A stretch of 60,885 nucleotides of DNA from Selenomonas sp. (GCA_015265235.1 JABZYJ010000002.1:1-60885), one strand, 5' to 3'; shown: positions 1 to 9,414, counted from the first letter of the stretch. Notes: a model not told the origin generated them from the sequence alone. Numbers and translations are program-made.

Positions 1-852
1 TTGGTACCTGTGATTCCAAGTGAAGAGGATTTCCCATATGCTTTGCGTTTAGTATCTGAAGTATTGGAATCTAATGGTTCTAGCTCCATGGCTTCCGTAT
101 GTGGGTCTACATTATCTTTGATGGATGCGGGTGTACCTATTAAAGCGCCTGTAGCGGGTATCGCTATGGGTCTTGTAACTCAAGGGGAACACTATACAAT
201 TTTAACAGATATTCAAGGCATGGAAGATGCTCTTGGAGATATGGACTTTAAGGTGGCTGGCACATCGAAGGGGATTACAGCCATTCAGATGGATATTAAG
301 ATTGCCGGGATCACGCGAGATATTCTTGCCTCAGCCCTTGAGCAGGCAAAGCAGGGAAGAGCCTTTATCCTCTCCAAAATGCTTGAGTGTATCGATAAGC
401 CGGCAGAAGAGCTCTCGCCTTATGCACCGCGCGTAGAAACAATTAGCATCGACATTGAGAAAATACGCGATGTCATCGGTACCGGCGGCAAGGTCGTACG
501 CAAAATCATCGATGAGACTGGGGTAGATATCGACATCCATGAAGATGGGAATATCTTTATTACATCTCCCAACACAGAGGCCATGAATCTCGCGCGCAAG
601 ATGATTGAGGATATCGTCCGTGAAGTACAGGTGGGAGAGGTATACACCGGTCGTGTGACGCGTTTCTTGAAGTTTGGGGCATTTGTCGAACTCCTCCCTG
701 GGAAGGAAGGACTCTGCCATATTTCTCAGCTTGCCAAGCACCGCGTTGAAAACATTGAGGATGTTGTTCATATTGGCGATCAACTTGAAGTCAAGGTCGT
801 CGAAATCGATGAAAAAGGGCGTATCAACGTCAGTCACAAGGTACTGCTCTAA
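1..852 (+). CDS. pnp: polyribonucleotide nucleotidyltransferase, C-terminal part (5' end outside window)
   Basis: This is the C-terminal 283 codons of PNPase, the phosphorolytic 3'-5' exoribonuclease that degrades mRNA. The family is about 700 residues, so roughly 410 N-terminal residues lie before base 1 and the TTG at position 1 is not taken as a start. Visible in order are the end of the second RNase PH core (GTSKGITAIQMDIKI at residues 88-102), a KH domain with its GTGG loop (near residue 160), and an S1 domain beginning VGEVYTGRV (near residue 211). The frame stops soon after the S1 domain without the usual acidic or basic tail. Its TAA shares one base with the ATG of cobO, so the two are probably translationally coupled. 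The first 225 bases are richer in A+T and in codons such as TTA, GTA and TCT than the rest. Identification is firm. Confidence 0.96.
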   Translation: MVPVIPSEEDFPYALRLVSEVLESNGSSSMASVCGSTLSLMDAGVPIKAPVAGIAMGLVTQGEHYTILTDIQGMEDALGDMDFKVAGTSKGITAIQMDIKIAGITRDILASALEQAKQGRAFILSKMLECIDKPAEELSPYAPRVETISIDIEKIRDVIGTGGKVVRKIIDETGVDIDIHEDGNIFITSPNTEAMNLARKMIEDIVREVQVGEVYTGRVTRFLKFGAFVELLPGKEGLCHISQLAKHRVENIEDVVHIGDQLEVKVVEIDEKGRINVSHKVLL

Positions 853-1421
853 TGCTTCAAGTTTACACCGGAAACGGTAAGGGAAAGACGACCGCTGCAA
901 TTGGATTGGCAATTCGTTCTTTAGGGGCTGGGCATCGTGTATACATGATGCAGTTTATGAAAAGCCTTGCATACGCAGAGCAGCATATTCTAAAGGATTT
1001 AGCGAATATGATGCTGGAGACAACGGGAAAGCCCTTCTTTATTGCTGAGGAAGGGATGGTGGACGAAAAGACGAGGCTTGCTTTGGGGGATGATCTTGTC
1101 GTTTTTCCACACGGACAACCACCACATGACTATCTTGCTATGATGGTTGACGGCATGGAGCATGTCACCGAACTCCTCCGCAAACAAGTCTTTGATCTCG
1201 TCATTCTGGATGAGATCAATGTGGCACTCTCGTTTGGACTGGTCCAGCGAGAGCAAATGGAAGCACTGTTGGATCTTGTTCCTGTGGAGACAGAGGTCGT
1301 CTGCACGGGGCGAAATGCTCCCTCATGGCTTCAGGATCGGGCAGATCTGATCACCAATATGGAAGAGGTGCGGCACTACTACCGACATGGTGTTGACGCG
1401 CGTAAGGGAATTGAAAACTAG
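852..1421 (+). CDS. cobO: cob(I)alamin adenosyltransferase (CobA/CobO type)
   Basis: The 189-residue protein transfers the adenosyl group of ATP to the cobalt of cob(I)alamin or cob(I)yrinate diamide to make the B12 coenzyme. The start of the protein carries the family P-loop GNGKGKTT (residues 8-15). LVILDEINVAL (near residue 117) is the Walker B strand, and VVCTGRNAP plus ADLITNMEEVRHYY near the C-terminus are CobA-type signatures. Length is normal. The ATG overlaps the pnp stop by one base, and ahcY follows after a 14-base gap. No other cobalamin gene is nearby, so this may be a salvage enzyme rather than part of a synthesis operon; that is inference. Confidence 0.93.
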   Translation: MLQVYTGNGKGKTTAAIGLAIRSLGAGHRVYMMQFMKSLAYAEQHILKDLANMMLETTGKPFFIAEEGMVDEKTRLALGDDLVVFPHGQPPHDYLAMMVDGMEHVTELLRKQVFDLVILDEINVALSFGLVQREQMEALLDLVPVETEVVCTGRNAPSWLQDRADLITNMEEVRHYYRHGVDARKGIEN

Positions 1422-1435
1422 AGGAGATGAATGTA

Positions 1436-2677
1436 ATGACATCCATGATTCGTGATATTAAATTGGCACCGTCCGGTCATGCAAAAATTGACTGGGTAAA
1501 GCGCTTTATGCCAGTCATGGCGGCTGCAGATAAAGAGTATTCAGTGACGAAGCCGTTTGCAGGGATTAAGATGGTTATCACGCTGCACTTAGAGGCAAAG
1601 ACGGCATACATGGCCACGATCTTTAAGCATGCCGGAGCAGACGTTGCCGTGACGGGGAGCAACCCTCTGTCCACGCAGGATGACGTTGCTGCAGCGCTGG
1701 TTGAGGAAGGCATCCACGTATTTGCATGGCATGGCTGTACCGATGAGGAGTATGCCGAATTCCTGAACAAGGCGCTCGATATACACCCGGATATTGTCAT
1801 TGACGACGGCGGTGATTTGGTCGATATGCTTCATACCACGCGGCGCGAACTGCTTCCGTCCCTGATTGGCGGATCAGAGGAAACCACGACGGGCGTTCAT
1901 CGTCTTCATGCATTGGCGCGACAGGGAAAACTTGAGTTCCCGATGATTGCTGCTAATGATGCATACTGCAAATACTTGTTTGACAACCGATATGGAACGG
2001 GGCAGTCCACTTGGGACGGTATCATGCGTACGACAAACTTGGTCATTGCTGGAAAGACCGTGGTCATCGCGGGTTACGGATGGTGCGGCAAAGGCGGTGC
2101 AATGCGTGCACGTGGCCTAGGGGCAGACGTTATCATTACGGAAGTCGATCCAATCAAAGCAATTGAAGCCGTATTCGATGGATTCAGAGTCATGCCGATG
2201 GATGAGGCGGCAAAGGTTGGCGATATCTTCTTAACACTGACAGGCAATAAAGATATTCTTAGAAGGCATCACTTTGATGTGATGAAGGATGGCGCGATGA
2301 TGGCAAATTCAGGTCATTTTGATGTTGAAATCAACATCCCGGAACTGACCGAAGCCTCTGTATCGAATGCTGTTGTGCGTGAAAATATCCGCGAATTTGT
2401 TCAGAAGGATGGTCGACGCCTCTACCTCTTGGCAGAAGGGCGCCTGGTCAACCTTGCAGCAGGGGATGGACACCCGGCAGAGATCATGGATCTCTCCTTC
2501 GGCGTTCAGTTCTTCTCAGCCCTCCATTTGATTCGTCATGGACGGGAAATGGAAAAAGGCGTTCATCTCATGCCGGAGGAGATCAACGTGGAGATTGCAA
2601 ATATCAAACTGAAATCGCTTGGTATCGCAATCGATGAACTCAGTGCAGACCAGAAAAGCTATCTTGGCCTGGCATAA
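1436..2677 (+). CDS. ahcY: adenosylhomocysteinase (S-adenosylhomocysteine hydrolase)
   Basis: This cytosolic NAD-dependent enzyme splits S-adenosylhomocysteine into adenosine and homocysteine, removing the product inhibitor of methyltransferases. The NAD-binding fold shows VVIAGYGWCGKGGA (near residue 210), and the C-terminal signature HPAEIMDLSFGVQF is present. I chose the ATG at 1436 because GAGGAG at 1421-1426 sits nine bases upstream; an in-frame ATG at 1427 touches that ribosome site. The product is 413 residues, as in the shorter bacterial/archaeal class. It lies between cobO and mtaD, which also acts on S-adenosylhomocysteine, suggesting two alternative routes of SAH disposal in one transcript. 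Confidence 0.95.
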   Translation: MTSMIRDIKLAPSGHAKIDWVKRFMPVMAAADKEYSVTKPFAGIKMVITLHLEAKTAYMATIFKHAGADVAVTGSNPLSTQDDVAAALVEEGIHVFAWHGCTDEEYAEFLNKALDIHPDIVIDDGGDLVDMLHTTRRELLPSLIGGSEETTTGVHRLHALARQGKLEFPMIAANDAYCKYLFDNRYGTGQSTWDGIMRTTNLVIAGKTVVIAGYGWCGKGGAMRARGLGADVIITEVDPIKAIEAVFDGFRVMPMDEAAKVGDIFLTLTGNKDILRRHHFDVMKDGAMMANSGHFDVEINIPELTEASVSNAVVRENIREFVQKDGRRLYLLAEGRLVNLAAGDGHPAEIMDLSFGVQFFSALHLIRHGREMEKGVHLMPEEINVEIANIKLKSLGIAIDELSADQKSYLGLA

Positions 2678-2688
2678 GGAGATATACG

Positions 2689-3966
2689 TTGAATACGCTG
2701 ATTCAGAATGTAACGGCACTTCTTCCGGATGGGACAACGGATGTTGTCAATATTGCCGTCGCCAACGATGAAATCTTTTCTGTCGGTGATGTTCCTGATG
2801 ACTTCAGCGCACAGAAAGTGATCGATGGAACGAAACACTTTGCCGTTCCAGGATTTGTCAATGCCCATACACATGCTTCGATGACACTGCTGCGCAGTTA
2901 CGCAGATGACATGAAGCTAATGGACTGGCTGCAGCAGATGATCTGGCCAATAGAGGCAAAGCTTTGCTCAGATGATATTTACTGGGGAGCGATGCTTGCT
3001 GCTGTCGAGATGATTCGCAGCGGAACAACGACGTTTGCCGATATGTATGGTCCGGATATGGAACGTGTTGCTGAAGTCGTTGAGATTTCCGGCTTGCGCG
3101 GCGTACTATCCAGAGGGCTCATCGGGCTTGCTCCCGATGCTGAGCAAAAACTCGATGAAAACGCGCATCTTTACGAGAATTTCCACGGCACAGCAGATGG
3201 ACGTATCACGGTCATGTTTGGTCCTCATGCACTTTATACATGTCCGCCAGACTATCTAAAAAAAGTCGCTGAAAAAGCACAGTCTCTCGGTGCTGAGGTT
3301 CACATCCACATGTCAGAGACCATCGGAGAAGTTGAAGATTGCATGAAGAAATACGGGAAACGCCCGTTTGCCCATGTTGCTTCTACCGGCCTCTTTGAAA
3401 ACGGAACGCTTGCAGCACATTGTGTGCATTTGGATGATGAGGACATTGATATCATCAAAAAGTATCACATTCGTGTGGCACATAACCCGGGTAGCAATAT
3501 GAAGCTGGCGAGCGGAACGGCACCTGTTCCACGACTTCTGACAGAGGGTATCTGCGTTGCACTCGGCACAGATGGCGCATCCAGCAACAATAATCTAGAT
3601 ATGCTCGATGAGATCCAGCTGGCGGCGCTCCTTCATAAGGTAAATACGTTAGACCCATTGGCTGTCCCGGCATTGACCGCCATAAAAATGGGGACGGAAT
3701 ATGGTGCTCAAGCACTCTCCCTTCCTCGTGTTGGAAAGCTTCAGAAGGGGGATAAGGCAGATATCGTGCTCTTCTCGATGCACGGTGCAGAGTGGACGCC
3801 ATGTTATCATCCGGCTTCCCTTCTTGCCTATTCGGCGAAGTCCTCATCGATTGACACAGTGATGGTCAATGGCTCACTTCTGATGGAAAAGGGCACTTTG
3901 ACAACACTTGATGAAGAGCGTATCCTCTATGAGGCGCAAAGGGTTGCAGATCGACTGACAAAATAG
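2689..3966 (+). CDS. mtaD: 5-methylthioadenosine / S-adenosylhomocysteine deaminase (amidohydrolase)
   Basis: This is a 425-residue amidohydrolase of the MtaD/TrzN group, which deaminates methylthioadenosine or S-adenosylhomocysteine to the inosyl compounds. The metal site is visible as NAHTHASM (His pair near residues 60-62), with a further His in VHIHMSE, a later LAAHCVHLD, and the Asp of ALGTDGASSNNNLDM. The start is TTG at 2689, supported by AAGGAG at 2676-2681, seven bases upstream; no ATG fits as well. It follows ahcY by 11 bases. Exact substrate preference cannot be told from sequence, because guanine and other nucleoside deaminases share the fold, but the position behind ahcY favours SAH/MTA. 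Confidence 0.88.
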   Translation: MNTLIQNVTALLPDGTTDVVNIAVANDEIFSVGDVPDDFSAQKVIDGTKHFAVPGFVNAHTHASMTLLRSYADDMKLMDWLQQMIWPIEAKLCSDDIYWGAMLAAVEMIRSGTTTFADMYGPDMERVAEVVEISGLRGVLSRGLIGLAPDAEQKLDENAHLYENFHGTADGRITVMFGPHALYTCPPDYLKKVAEKAQSLGAEVHIHMSETIGEVEDCMKKYGKRPFAHVASTGLFENGTLAAHCVHLDDEDIDIIKKYHIRVAHNPGSNMKLASGTAPVPRLLTEGICVALGTDGASSNNNLDMLDEIQLAALLHKVNTLDPLAVPALTAIKMGTEYGAQALSLPRVGKLQKGDKADIVLFSMHGAEWTPCYHPASLLAYSAKSSSIDTVMVNGSLLMEKGTLTTLDEERILYEAQRVADRLTK

Positions 3967-3997
3967 TATACTATTTCCCAGATCAATGGGGTATGTG

Positions 3998-4031
3998 TTA
4001 TGCCTCCGTTCTGTCAAGAACGGAGGCATAA
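3998..4031. other. 15-bp perfect hairpin upstream of ftsK
   Basis: Bases 3998-4012 are an exact inverted copy of 4017-4031 around the loop GTCA. No run of T follows on either strand, so it is not a standard intrinsic terminator. The right arm includes CGGAGG, which resembles a ribosome site for ATGs at 4033 and 4038. It may end the mtaD transcript, protect a 3' end, or hide that ribosome site. Confidence 0.7.
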
Positions 4032-4052
4032 TATGATATGGGGGGATTCTTT

Positions 4053-6665
4053 TTGAAAAAGAAAAGTTCTGGTCGACGACCGTCTAAATCTGTTTCTGCA
4101 AAACGTGGAAATACGACGACCAATGGATCAGGACGGAAATACGAACTCATCGGTCTTATCCTGCTCTCCTTTGCACTGATCTCCGGCATAGGGCTGCTCG
4201 GTCTTAACGTGGGGTTCGTTGGATTCTTTTTTGCTGATATATTTCGTTATCTATTTGGCTTGGGGGCATTCTTTGCCATCCTTATCGTTCTGCTGATCAG
4301 TACACAATATATCACGCATCATCGTGGCGTACAGTACACCAAAAAGTTCTTCGGTGTGATCAGTTTATTCATCTCCCTTTTGGCAATATGGCATCATTTC
4401 GTCATTCCCGTGGGTGAAGAGATCCTTCCGCAAAGTCTTTCGGAAGGTGGTGGACTTCTTGGCGGTGGTGTTTTATTTGTGCTGCGCACTCTCTTCGGAG
4501 TAGACGGTGCGGTCATTCTATTGGGCACATTCGTTGTCGGCTCGATTCTCCTATCGACGACATGGTCGTTGGCATCCGGCTACATGAAAACGCGTGAACA
4601 GGCAAAGAAAAGTGCTCAGGCGGCAGGAGCTGCCCTTCATACGACACGTGAGACAATTGGAACAGTCGCAGAAAAATTTGAGCAGCGGACAACGCAGATG
4701 GTTCATCAGATGACCGACACGATGCCGTACAATCAGGAAAAAGACCCCCTCTTTGTAGAGCAGCACAGTCAGATGGAGGATCCAAAACATCATCCAGATG
4801 ACACCGAAGCAAAGATACAGGACAGCGTGTCAGCGGATCTGGAAATACATACGCCTATCGCCGAGGAAGAACCTGTTCCTGTCGCCTCTCCCATGGAAAG
4901 CATGGTGGCAGAGCAAGAGACGAGTTCCGGCGCCCATTTGACAACACTGAAACAAGAACACGAGAACACACCCATTCAATTCTCCATACAAAAAAGCGAA
5001 GAACATCTACCGGAGAAAATTCCATCTGCGCCGCACGAGCAGGTCGTTGATGCCCTAAAAATTGCAGAAGATAAAATCGAGGAAACAGACGAAACGATAT
5101 CCGATGCAGAGGAACAGGATCCGTCAGACGAAGAGGTGCGACAGGACGATACTGAGGAAGCTACAGCAATGCGTTCTGAGCAGATTAGCTCCCCGGACGC
5201 CGAGACAGCAGGGAAAGCAGCTTATATACTTCCTAAAGTCACGCATATACTTTCTAAGCATGTGAAGAAAGAGAATGGGTCACTTGACCAAGAAATCGAA
5301 GAAAATGCACATACGCTCCAACAGACGCTAGAGAGCTTTCATGTGAATGCAAAGGTAATTAGTGCATGTCACGGTCCTGCCGTAACGCGTTATGATTTGG
5401 AACCTGCTCCCGGGGTGAAGGTGAGCAAAATCACGAATTTAGCTGAAGATATCGCTTTACAGCTAGCCACAACATCGGTTCGTATCGAACCGGTGCCGGG
5501 AAAAGCCGCCATTGGTATTGAGATTCCAAACCGTATCTTGGAAAGTGTCCAGCTGCGTGATGTTTTGGAGAATCCTGCTTTCCAAGAGGCGAAGTCAAAG
5601 CTGACCGTTGGTCTTGGCATGGATATCAGCGGGCAGGCGATCTTTGCAGATATTGGGAAAATGCCGCATCTGTTGGTTGCCGGGGCTACTGGTTCAGGCA
5701 AGTCGGTATGCATCAATACGCTGATTTCTAGTATTCTGTTCAAAGCTGCTCCGGATGAAGTTAAGTTCATCCTCATCGATCCGAAAATGGTTGAGCTTTC
5801 TAATTACAATGGAATACCGCACCTCATGGTTCCCGTTGTGACGGATCCTAAGAAGGCGTCGTCCGTACTGAACTGGGCTGTGCAGGAGATGGAGAAACGG
5901 TACGCTGTCTTTGCATCACACAGTGTACGTGACATCAAGTCGTTCAATCGTCGTTATGTCGAAGAAAAGATGCCGTTCATCGTCATCGTGATTGATGAGT
6001 TGGCGGATCTTATGATGGTATCCCCGCGCGATGTGGAAGATTCCATTTGCAGAATCCTACAGAAAGCGCGTGCCGCCGGAATCCACATGATTCTAGCGAC
6101 ACAGCGGCCGTCCGTCAATGTCATTACGGGAATCATCAAGGCGAATCTTCCTTCCCGCATCTCGTTTGCGGTCTCATCACAGGTCGATTCCCGTACGATT
6201 TTGGATCGCGGCGGTGCAGAAACTTTGCTTGGTAAGGGTGATATGCTCTTTTCCCCACAGGGAGCTCCTAAACCGATTCGTGTGCAGGGGGCGTTTATCA
6301 GTGACGAGGAAGTTGAAATGCTTCTGGACTACATCCGCTCACAAGGACAAGAGGTCAGTGAAAACGAAGAGCTCATTGACTTTATTGAGAATGACTCCAA
6401 AGAAGATGATTCATCCGAAGAGGATGAATTCCTCGTCAAGCAGGACAAACTTCTTCCGGATGCCGTAGAGCTAGTCATGTCCACGGGGCAGGCATCATCG
6501 TCCAGTATACAGAGGAGATTTCGTGTTGGATACTCCAGAGCGGCACGACTGGTGGATACGATGGAGGAACTGCGTATCATTGGGCCGAGCGGGGGAGGAA
6601 ATAAACCGAGAGAAATCCTCATGTCACAGGAACAGGCCATGGAATTGGTTAAAAGCCTGATGTAA
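4053..6665 (+). CDS. ftsK: FtsK/SpoIIIE-family DNA translocase
   Basis: This 870-residue protein is the septum-located pump that moves chromosome termini before division closes. The N-terminal 180 residues contain about four hydrophobic spans. A long acidic and glutamine-rich linker (about residues 190-390) follows, then the alpha/beta motor with Walker A GATGSGKS at 544-551 and Walker B IVIVIDELAD ending near 651. The C-terminus holds the winged-helix gamma domain (VMSTGQASSSSIQRRFRVGY) that reads orientation sequences. I chose TTG at 4053 because GGGGGA lies seven bases upstream; the in-frame ATG at 4038 would add five residues and would depend on CGGAGG in a hairpin arm. It stands alone between mtaD and alaS, probably with its own promoter. 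Confidence 0.94.
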   Translation: MKKKSSGRRPSKSVSAKRGNTTTNGSGRKYELIGLILLSFALISGIGLLGLNVGFVGFFFADIFRYLFGLGAFFAILIVLLISTQYITHHRGVQYTKKFFGVISLFISLLAIWHHFVIPVGEEILPQSLSEGGGLLGGGVLFVLRTLFGVDGAVILLGTFVVGSILLSTTWSLASGYMKTREQAKKSAQAAGAALHTTRETIGTVAEKFEQRTTQMVHQMTDTMPYNQEKDPLFVEQHSQMEDPKHHPDDTEAKIQDSVSADLEIHTPIAEEEPVPVASPMESMVAEQETSSGAHLTTLKQEHENTPIQFSIQKSEEHLPEKIPSAPHEQVVDALKIAEDKIEETDETISDAEEQDPSDEEVRQDDTEEATAMRSEQISSPDAETAGKAAYILPKVTHILSKHVKKENGSLDQEIEENAHTLQQTLESFHVNAKVISACHGPAVTRYDLEPAPGVKVSKITNLAEDIALQLATTSVRIEPVPGKAAIGIEIPNRILESVQLRDVLENPAFQEAKSKLTVGLGMDISGQAIFADIGKMPHLLVAGATGSGKSVCINTLISSILFKAAPDEVKFILIDPKMVELSNYNGIPHLMVPVVTDPKKASSVLNWAVQEMEKRYAVFASHSVRDIKSFNRRYVEEKMPFIVIVIDELADLMMVSPRDVEDSICRILQKARAAGIHMILATQRPSVNVITGIIKANLPSRISFAVSSQVDSRTILDRGGAETLLGKGDMLFSPQGAPKPIRVQGAFISDEEVEMLLDYIRSQGQEVSENEELIDFIENDSKEDDSSEEDEFLVKQDKLLPDAVELVMSTGQASSSSIQRRFRVGYSRAARLVDTMEELRIIGPSGGGNKPREILMSQEQAMELVKSLM

Positions 6666-6685
6666 TATATTTTTCCGATGAAATG

Positions 6686-6694
6686 TGCTATACT
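6686..6694 (+). promoter_or_regulatory. extended -10 promoter of alaS
   Basis: TGC at 6686-6688 directly precedes TATACT at 6689-6694. No good -35 box lies 17 bases upstream. Predicted transcription would begin near 6701, leaving a short leader with GGGAGGG at 6714-6720. Confidence 0.5.
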
Positions 6695-6728
6695 TAGCAA
6701 ACGAATTGATGCTGGGAGGGCGATTGAA

Positions 6729-9356
6729 TTGAAATATATGACAGGAAAAGAACTGCGGGAAGCATATCTTAATTTTTTTGCAGAGAAGAAGGGACATCTT
6801 CGTTTGCCAAGCTATTCTCTTGTCCCGGAGAATGACCCGACGCTGCTTTTGATCGGTGCTGGCATGGCACCCCTCAAGGCTTTTTTTACCGGTAAGGTAA
6901 AGCCGCCGCGCCATCGCATCGTTACCTGTCAGCGCTGTGTGCGTACAGGAGATATCGAAAACGTCGGACGTACAGCGCGGCATCAGACATTTTTTGAGAT
7001 GCTTGGAAACTTCTCCTTTGGAGACTATTTCAAGAAAGAAGCGATTCCTTGGGCATGGGAGTTTCTGACCGAAGTCATCGAACTGCCCAAAGAGAAGCTT
7101 TGGGTAACCATCTATCCAAACGATGACGAAGCACGACAGATTTGGTTGGAGCAGCCGGGTCTTTCCCCGGATCATATTGTCCCGTTGGAAGATAATTTCT
7201 GGGAGATCGGCCCGGGGCCATGCGGTCCTGATTCTGAGATATATATTGATCTTGGAGCGGAACGTGGCTGTGGCAGTCCGACCTGCAGTGTAGGATGCGA
7301 TTGTGATCGATTCCTCGAAATCTGGAATCTCGTCTTTACGCAATATGACCGCACCGAGGATGGTGAGTATAACCTCCTTGCCCATAAAAACATCGATACG
7401 GGCTGCGGACTTGAGCGTCTTGCTTCTGTCGTACAAAATAAGAAGACAAATTTCGAGACAGATTTGCTCTATCCTGTTATCGAATATGCTGCCAATGTAT
7501 CTCAGACGGAGTATGGCGCTGATCCACAAAAAGATATATCCCTCAAGGTCATCGCCGATCATGCGCGTTCTGTTGTCATTATGATCATGGACGGCATTCT
7601 GCCGTCCAATGAGGGAAGAGGATATGTGTTGCGCCGTACGATACGGCGTGCGATCCGTCATGGACGGATGTTGGGCATCACAAGGCCATTCCTGGACGGA
7701 GCGGTTGATGCTGTCATCGAAATCTTTGGTGATGTAAAAGACTTTAGCGAACTCGTATCGAAAGAGGAATACATTAAGCGTGTCATACGCATTGAAGAAG
7801 AACGGTTTGCTGCGACGCTCGTCCAGGGCATTGATCTCCTGAATGAAGAGATTGACTCGCTGAAAGCGAATGCACAGCAGATTCTTCCCGGAGAAGTCGG
7901 ATTCAAACTCTATGATACCTATGGATTTCCCCGTGAACTTACTGAGGAAATTCTTCATGAGAATGGCCTCAAGTTGGACGATGCTGGATTTGCGCAGGAG
8001 ATGGAAAAACAGCGCAACCGGGCAAGAAGTGCACGGGCTGAGAACCAGGCTGTGGCTGTTCCGGATCTTTCCGGATTGGATACATCAGCCCTGACCGAAA
8101 ACGCAGAGGCGCGCGAGGCCAACGTTGTCGCCATTTGGCGTGATGGGGCTCTGGTCGACATGCTGCATGATGGAGAAAGCGCCGGAATCATCCTGAGCAC
8201 CACGCCGTTCCACGCGGAGGGCGGCGGACAGGTAGGAGATGCTGGGCTTCTCCTCAGTGATGTCGGACGAATTGTTATCCGTAATACGAAAAGACTTCCT
8301 GATGGGACAGTTTATCATCTGGCGTATGTTGAGGAAGGTCAGATTCAGCGCGGAGAGACAGTTCAAATTCAGCTGGATGAGGTGCATAAGCTATCATCCG
8401 CACGTAATCATACAGCAACACATCTTCTTCAGGCAGCACTTCAGAGAATTGTCGGAGATCATGTGCATCAGGCAGGGTCTTTGGTGACACCTGAGCGACT
8501 TCGCTTCGATTTTACGAACTTTGAACCTTTGACACAGCAGCAGGTGCAGGATATCGAGGATTTGGTCAACGAAGAAATTCTTAGCTCAATCGATCTCGAT
8601 ATTTCGACGATGCCAATTGCAGTGGCGAAAGAACGCGGTGCAATGGCTCTCTTTGGAGAGAAGTACGGTGATATTGTCCGTGTGGTTGAGGTTCCGAATT
8701 TCAGCATCGAGCTGTGTGGTGGTTCTCATGTATCCAACACAGGACAGATTGGTCTTTTTAAGATTATTGGCGAATCTGGTGTTGCTGCAGGCGTACGTCG
8801 TATCGAAGCGATTACCGGCCGTGCGGCATATCAGTATGTGTCAGAAACGGATGCGCTGATCCGTACACTTTCTCAGCGGCTGAAAGTAAAGACGGGAGAC
8901 CTGCCCACGCAAGTCGAAAAACTGATCGACGATAAGAAGAATATGCAGGAGCAGTTACGTACTTATGCGGACTCTCGTGATCAAGCAGACGCACAAAAAC
9001 TGCTGTCAGATGTCCAGGAAATTGGAAAATTCCACGTCATTGTTGGAAAAGTAAATGTGGATTCCATGGAGGAACTTCGCAATATTGCAGATCTCGCCTG
9101 TGAAAAGCTCAGTGCGGGCATTGTCGTTCTTGGTATGGCGGCCAACGATAAGGTGAATCTTGTCGTTAAGGCAGACCAAGATGCTGTAGCCTATGGTGCC
9201 CATGCCGGCAACATCATTAAGGCGGCTGCTAAAGCCGTTGGCGGCGGCGGTGGTGGACGCCCCGACATGGCACAGGCTGGTGGAAAAATGCCGCAGAACT
9301 TGCCGCAGGCCTTTGACGATGCAGTTCTTGTCATACGTCAGCAGGCAGGAAAATAA
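6729..9356 (+). CDS. alaS: alanyl-tRNA synthetase
   Basis: The protein charges tRNA-Ala and clears mischarged Ser and Gly. It is 875 residues from the chosen TTG, normal for the family. Visible parts are the class II catalytic core at the start (MTGKELREAYLNFFAEKKGH; FFEMLGNFSFGDYFK), the editing domain with the metal motif NHTATHLLQ, the second half CGGSHVSNTG, and a glycine-rich C-Ala end (KAVGGGGGGRPDMAQAGG). TTG at 6729 has GGGAGGG eight bases upstream; ATG at 6738 is the alternative. The longer frame from 6678 would begin upstream of the predicted transcription start. A strong terminator follows at 9373-9401. Confidence 0.97.
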   Translation: MKYMTGKELREAYLNFFAEKKGHLRLPSYSLVPENDPTLLLIGAGMAPLKAFFTGKVKPPRHRIVTCQRCVRTGDIENVGRTARHQTFFEMLGNFSFGDYFKKEAIPWAWEFLTEVIELPKEKLWVTIYPNDDEARQIWLEQPGLSPDHIVPLEDNFWEIGPGPCGPDSEIYIDLGAERGCGSPTCSVGCDCDRFLEIWNLVFTQYDRTEDGEYNLLAHKNIDTGCGLERLASVVQNKKTNFETDLLYPVIEYAANVSQTEYGADPQKDISLKVIADHARSVVIMIMDGILPSNEGRGYVLRRTIRRAIRHGRMLGITRPFLDGAVDAVIEIFGDVKDFSELVSKEEYIKRVIRIEEERFAATLVQGIDLLNEEIDSLKANAQQILPGEVGFKLYDTYGFPRELTEEILHENGLKLDDAGFAQEMEKQRNRARSARAENQAVAVPDLSGLDTSALTENAEAREANVVAIWRDGALVDMLHDGESAGIILSTTPFHAEGGGQVGDAGLLLSDVGRIVIRNTKRLPDGTVYHLAYVEEGQIQRGETVQIQLDEVHKLSSARNHTATHLLQAALQRIVGDHVHQAGSLVTPERLRFDFTNFEPLTQQQVQDIEDLVNEEILSSIDLDISTMPIAVAKERGAMALFGEKYGDIVRVVEVPNFSIELCGGSHVSNTGQIGLFKIIGESGVAAGVRRIEAITGRAAYQYVSETDALIRTLSQRLKVKTGDLPTQVEKLIDDKKNMQEQLRTYADSRDQADAQKLLSDVQEIGKFHVIVGKVNVDSMEELRNIADLACEKLSAGIVVLGMAANDKVNLVVKADQDAVAYGAHAGNIIKAAAKAVGGGGGGRPDMAQAGGKMPQNLPQAFDDAVLVIRQQAGK

Positions 9357-9372
9357 TACAACCATGATGATC

Positions 9373-9401
9373 GGGCTGTCACGTGCTGACAGCCCTTTTT
9401 T
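9373..9401 (+). terminator. intrinsic terminator of alaS
   Basis: GGGCTGTCA at 9373-9381 pairs with TGACAGCCC at 9387-9395 around a five-base loop, followed by six T (9396-9401). It lies 16 bases after the alaS stop. Confidence 0.92.
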
Positions 9402-9414
9402 AGAAGGCAGAGAC

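Noticed and set aside
6624..7958. 444-codon open frame on the minus strand opposite the start of alaS
   Set aside because: Antisense to the conserved class II core, no recognisable domain, no promoter or ribosome site.
9193..9414. Upstream extension of the membrane-fusion protein frame
   Set aside because: This part overlaps alaS in another frame and crosses its terminator; ATG at 9415 with GAAGG is the sensible start.
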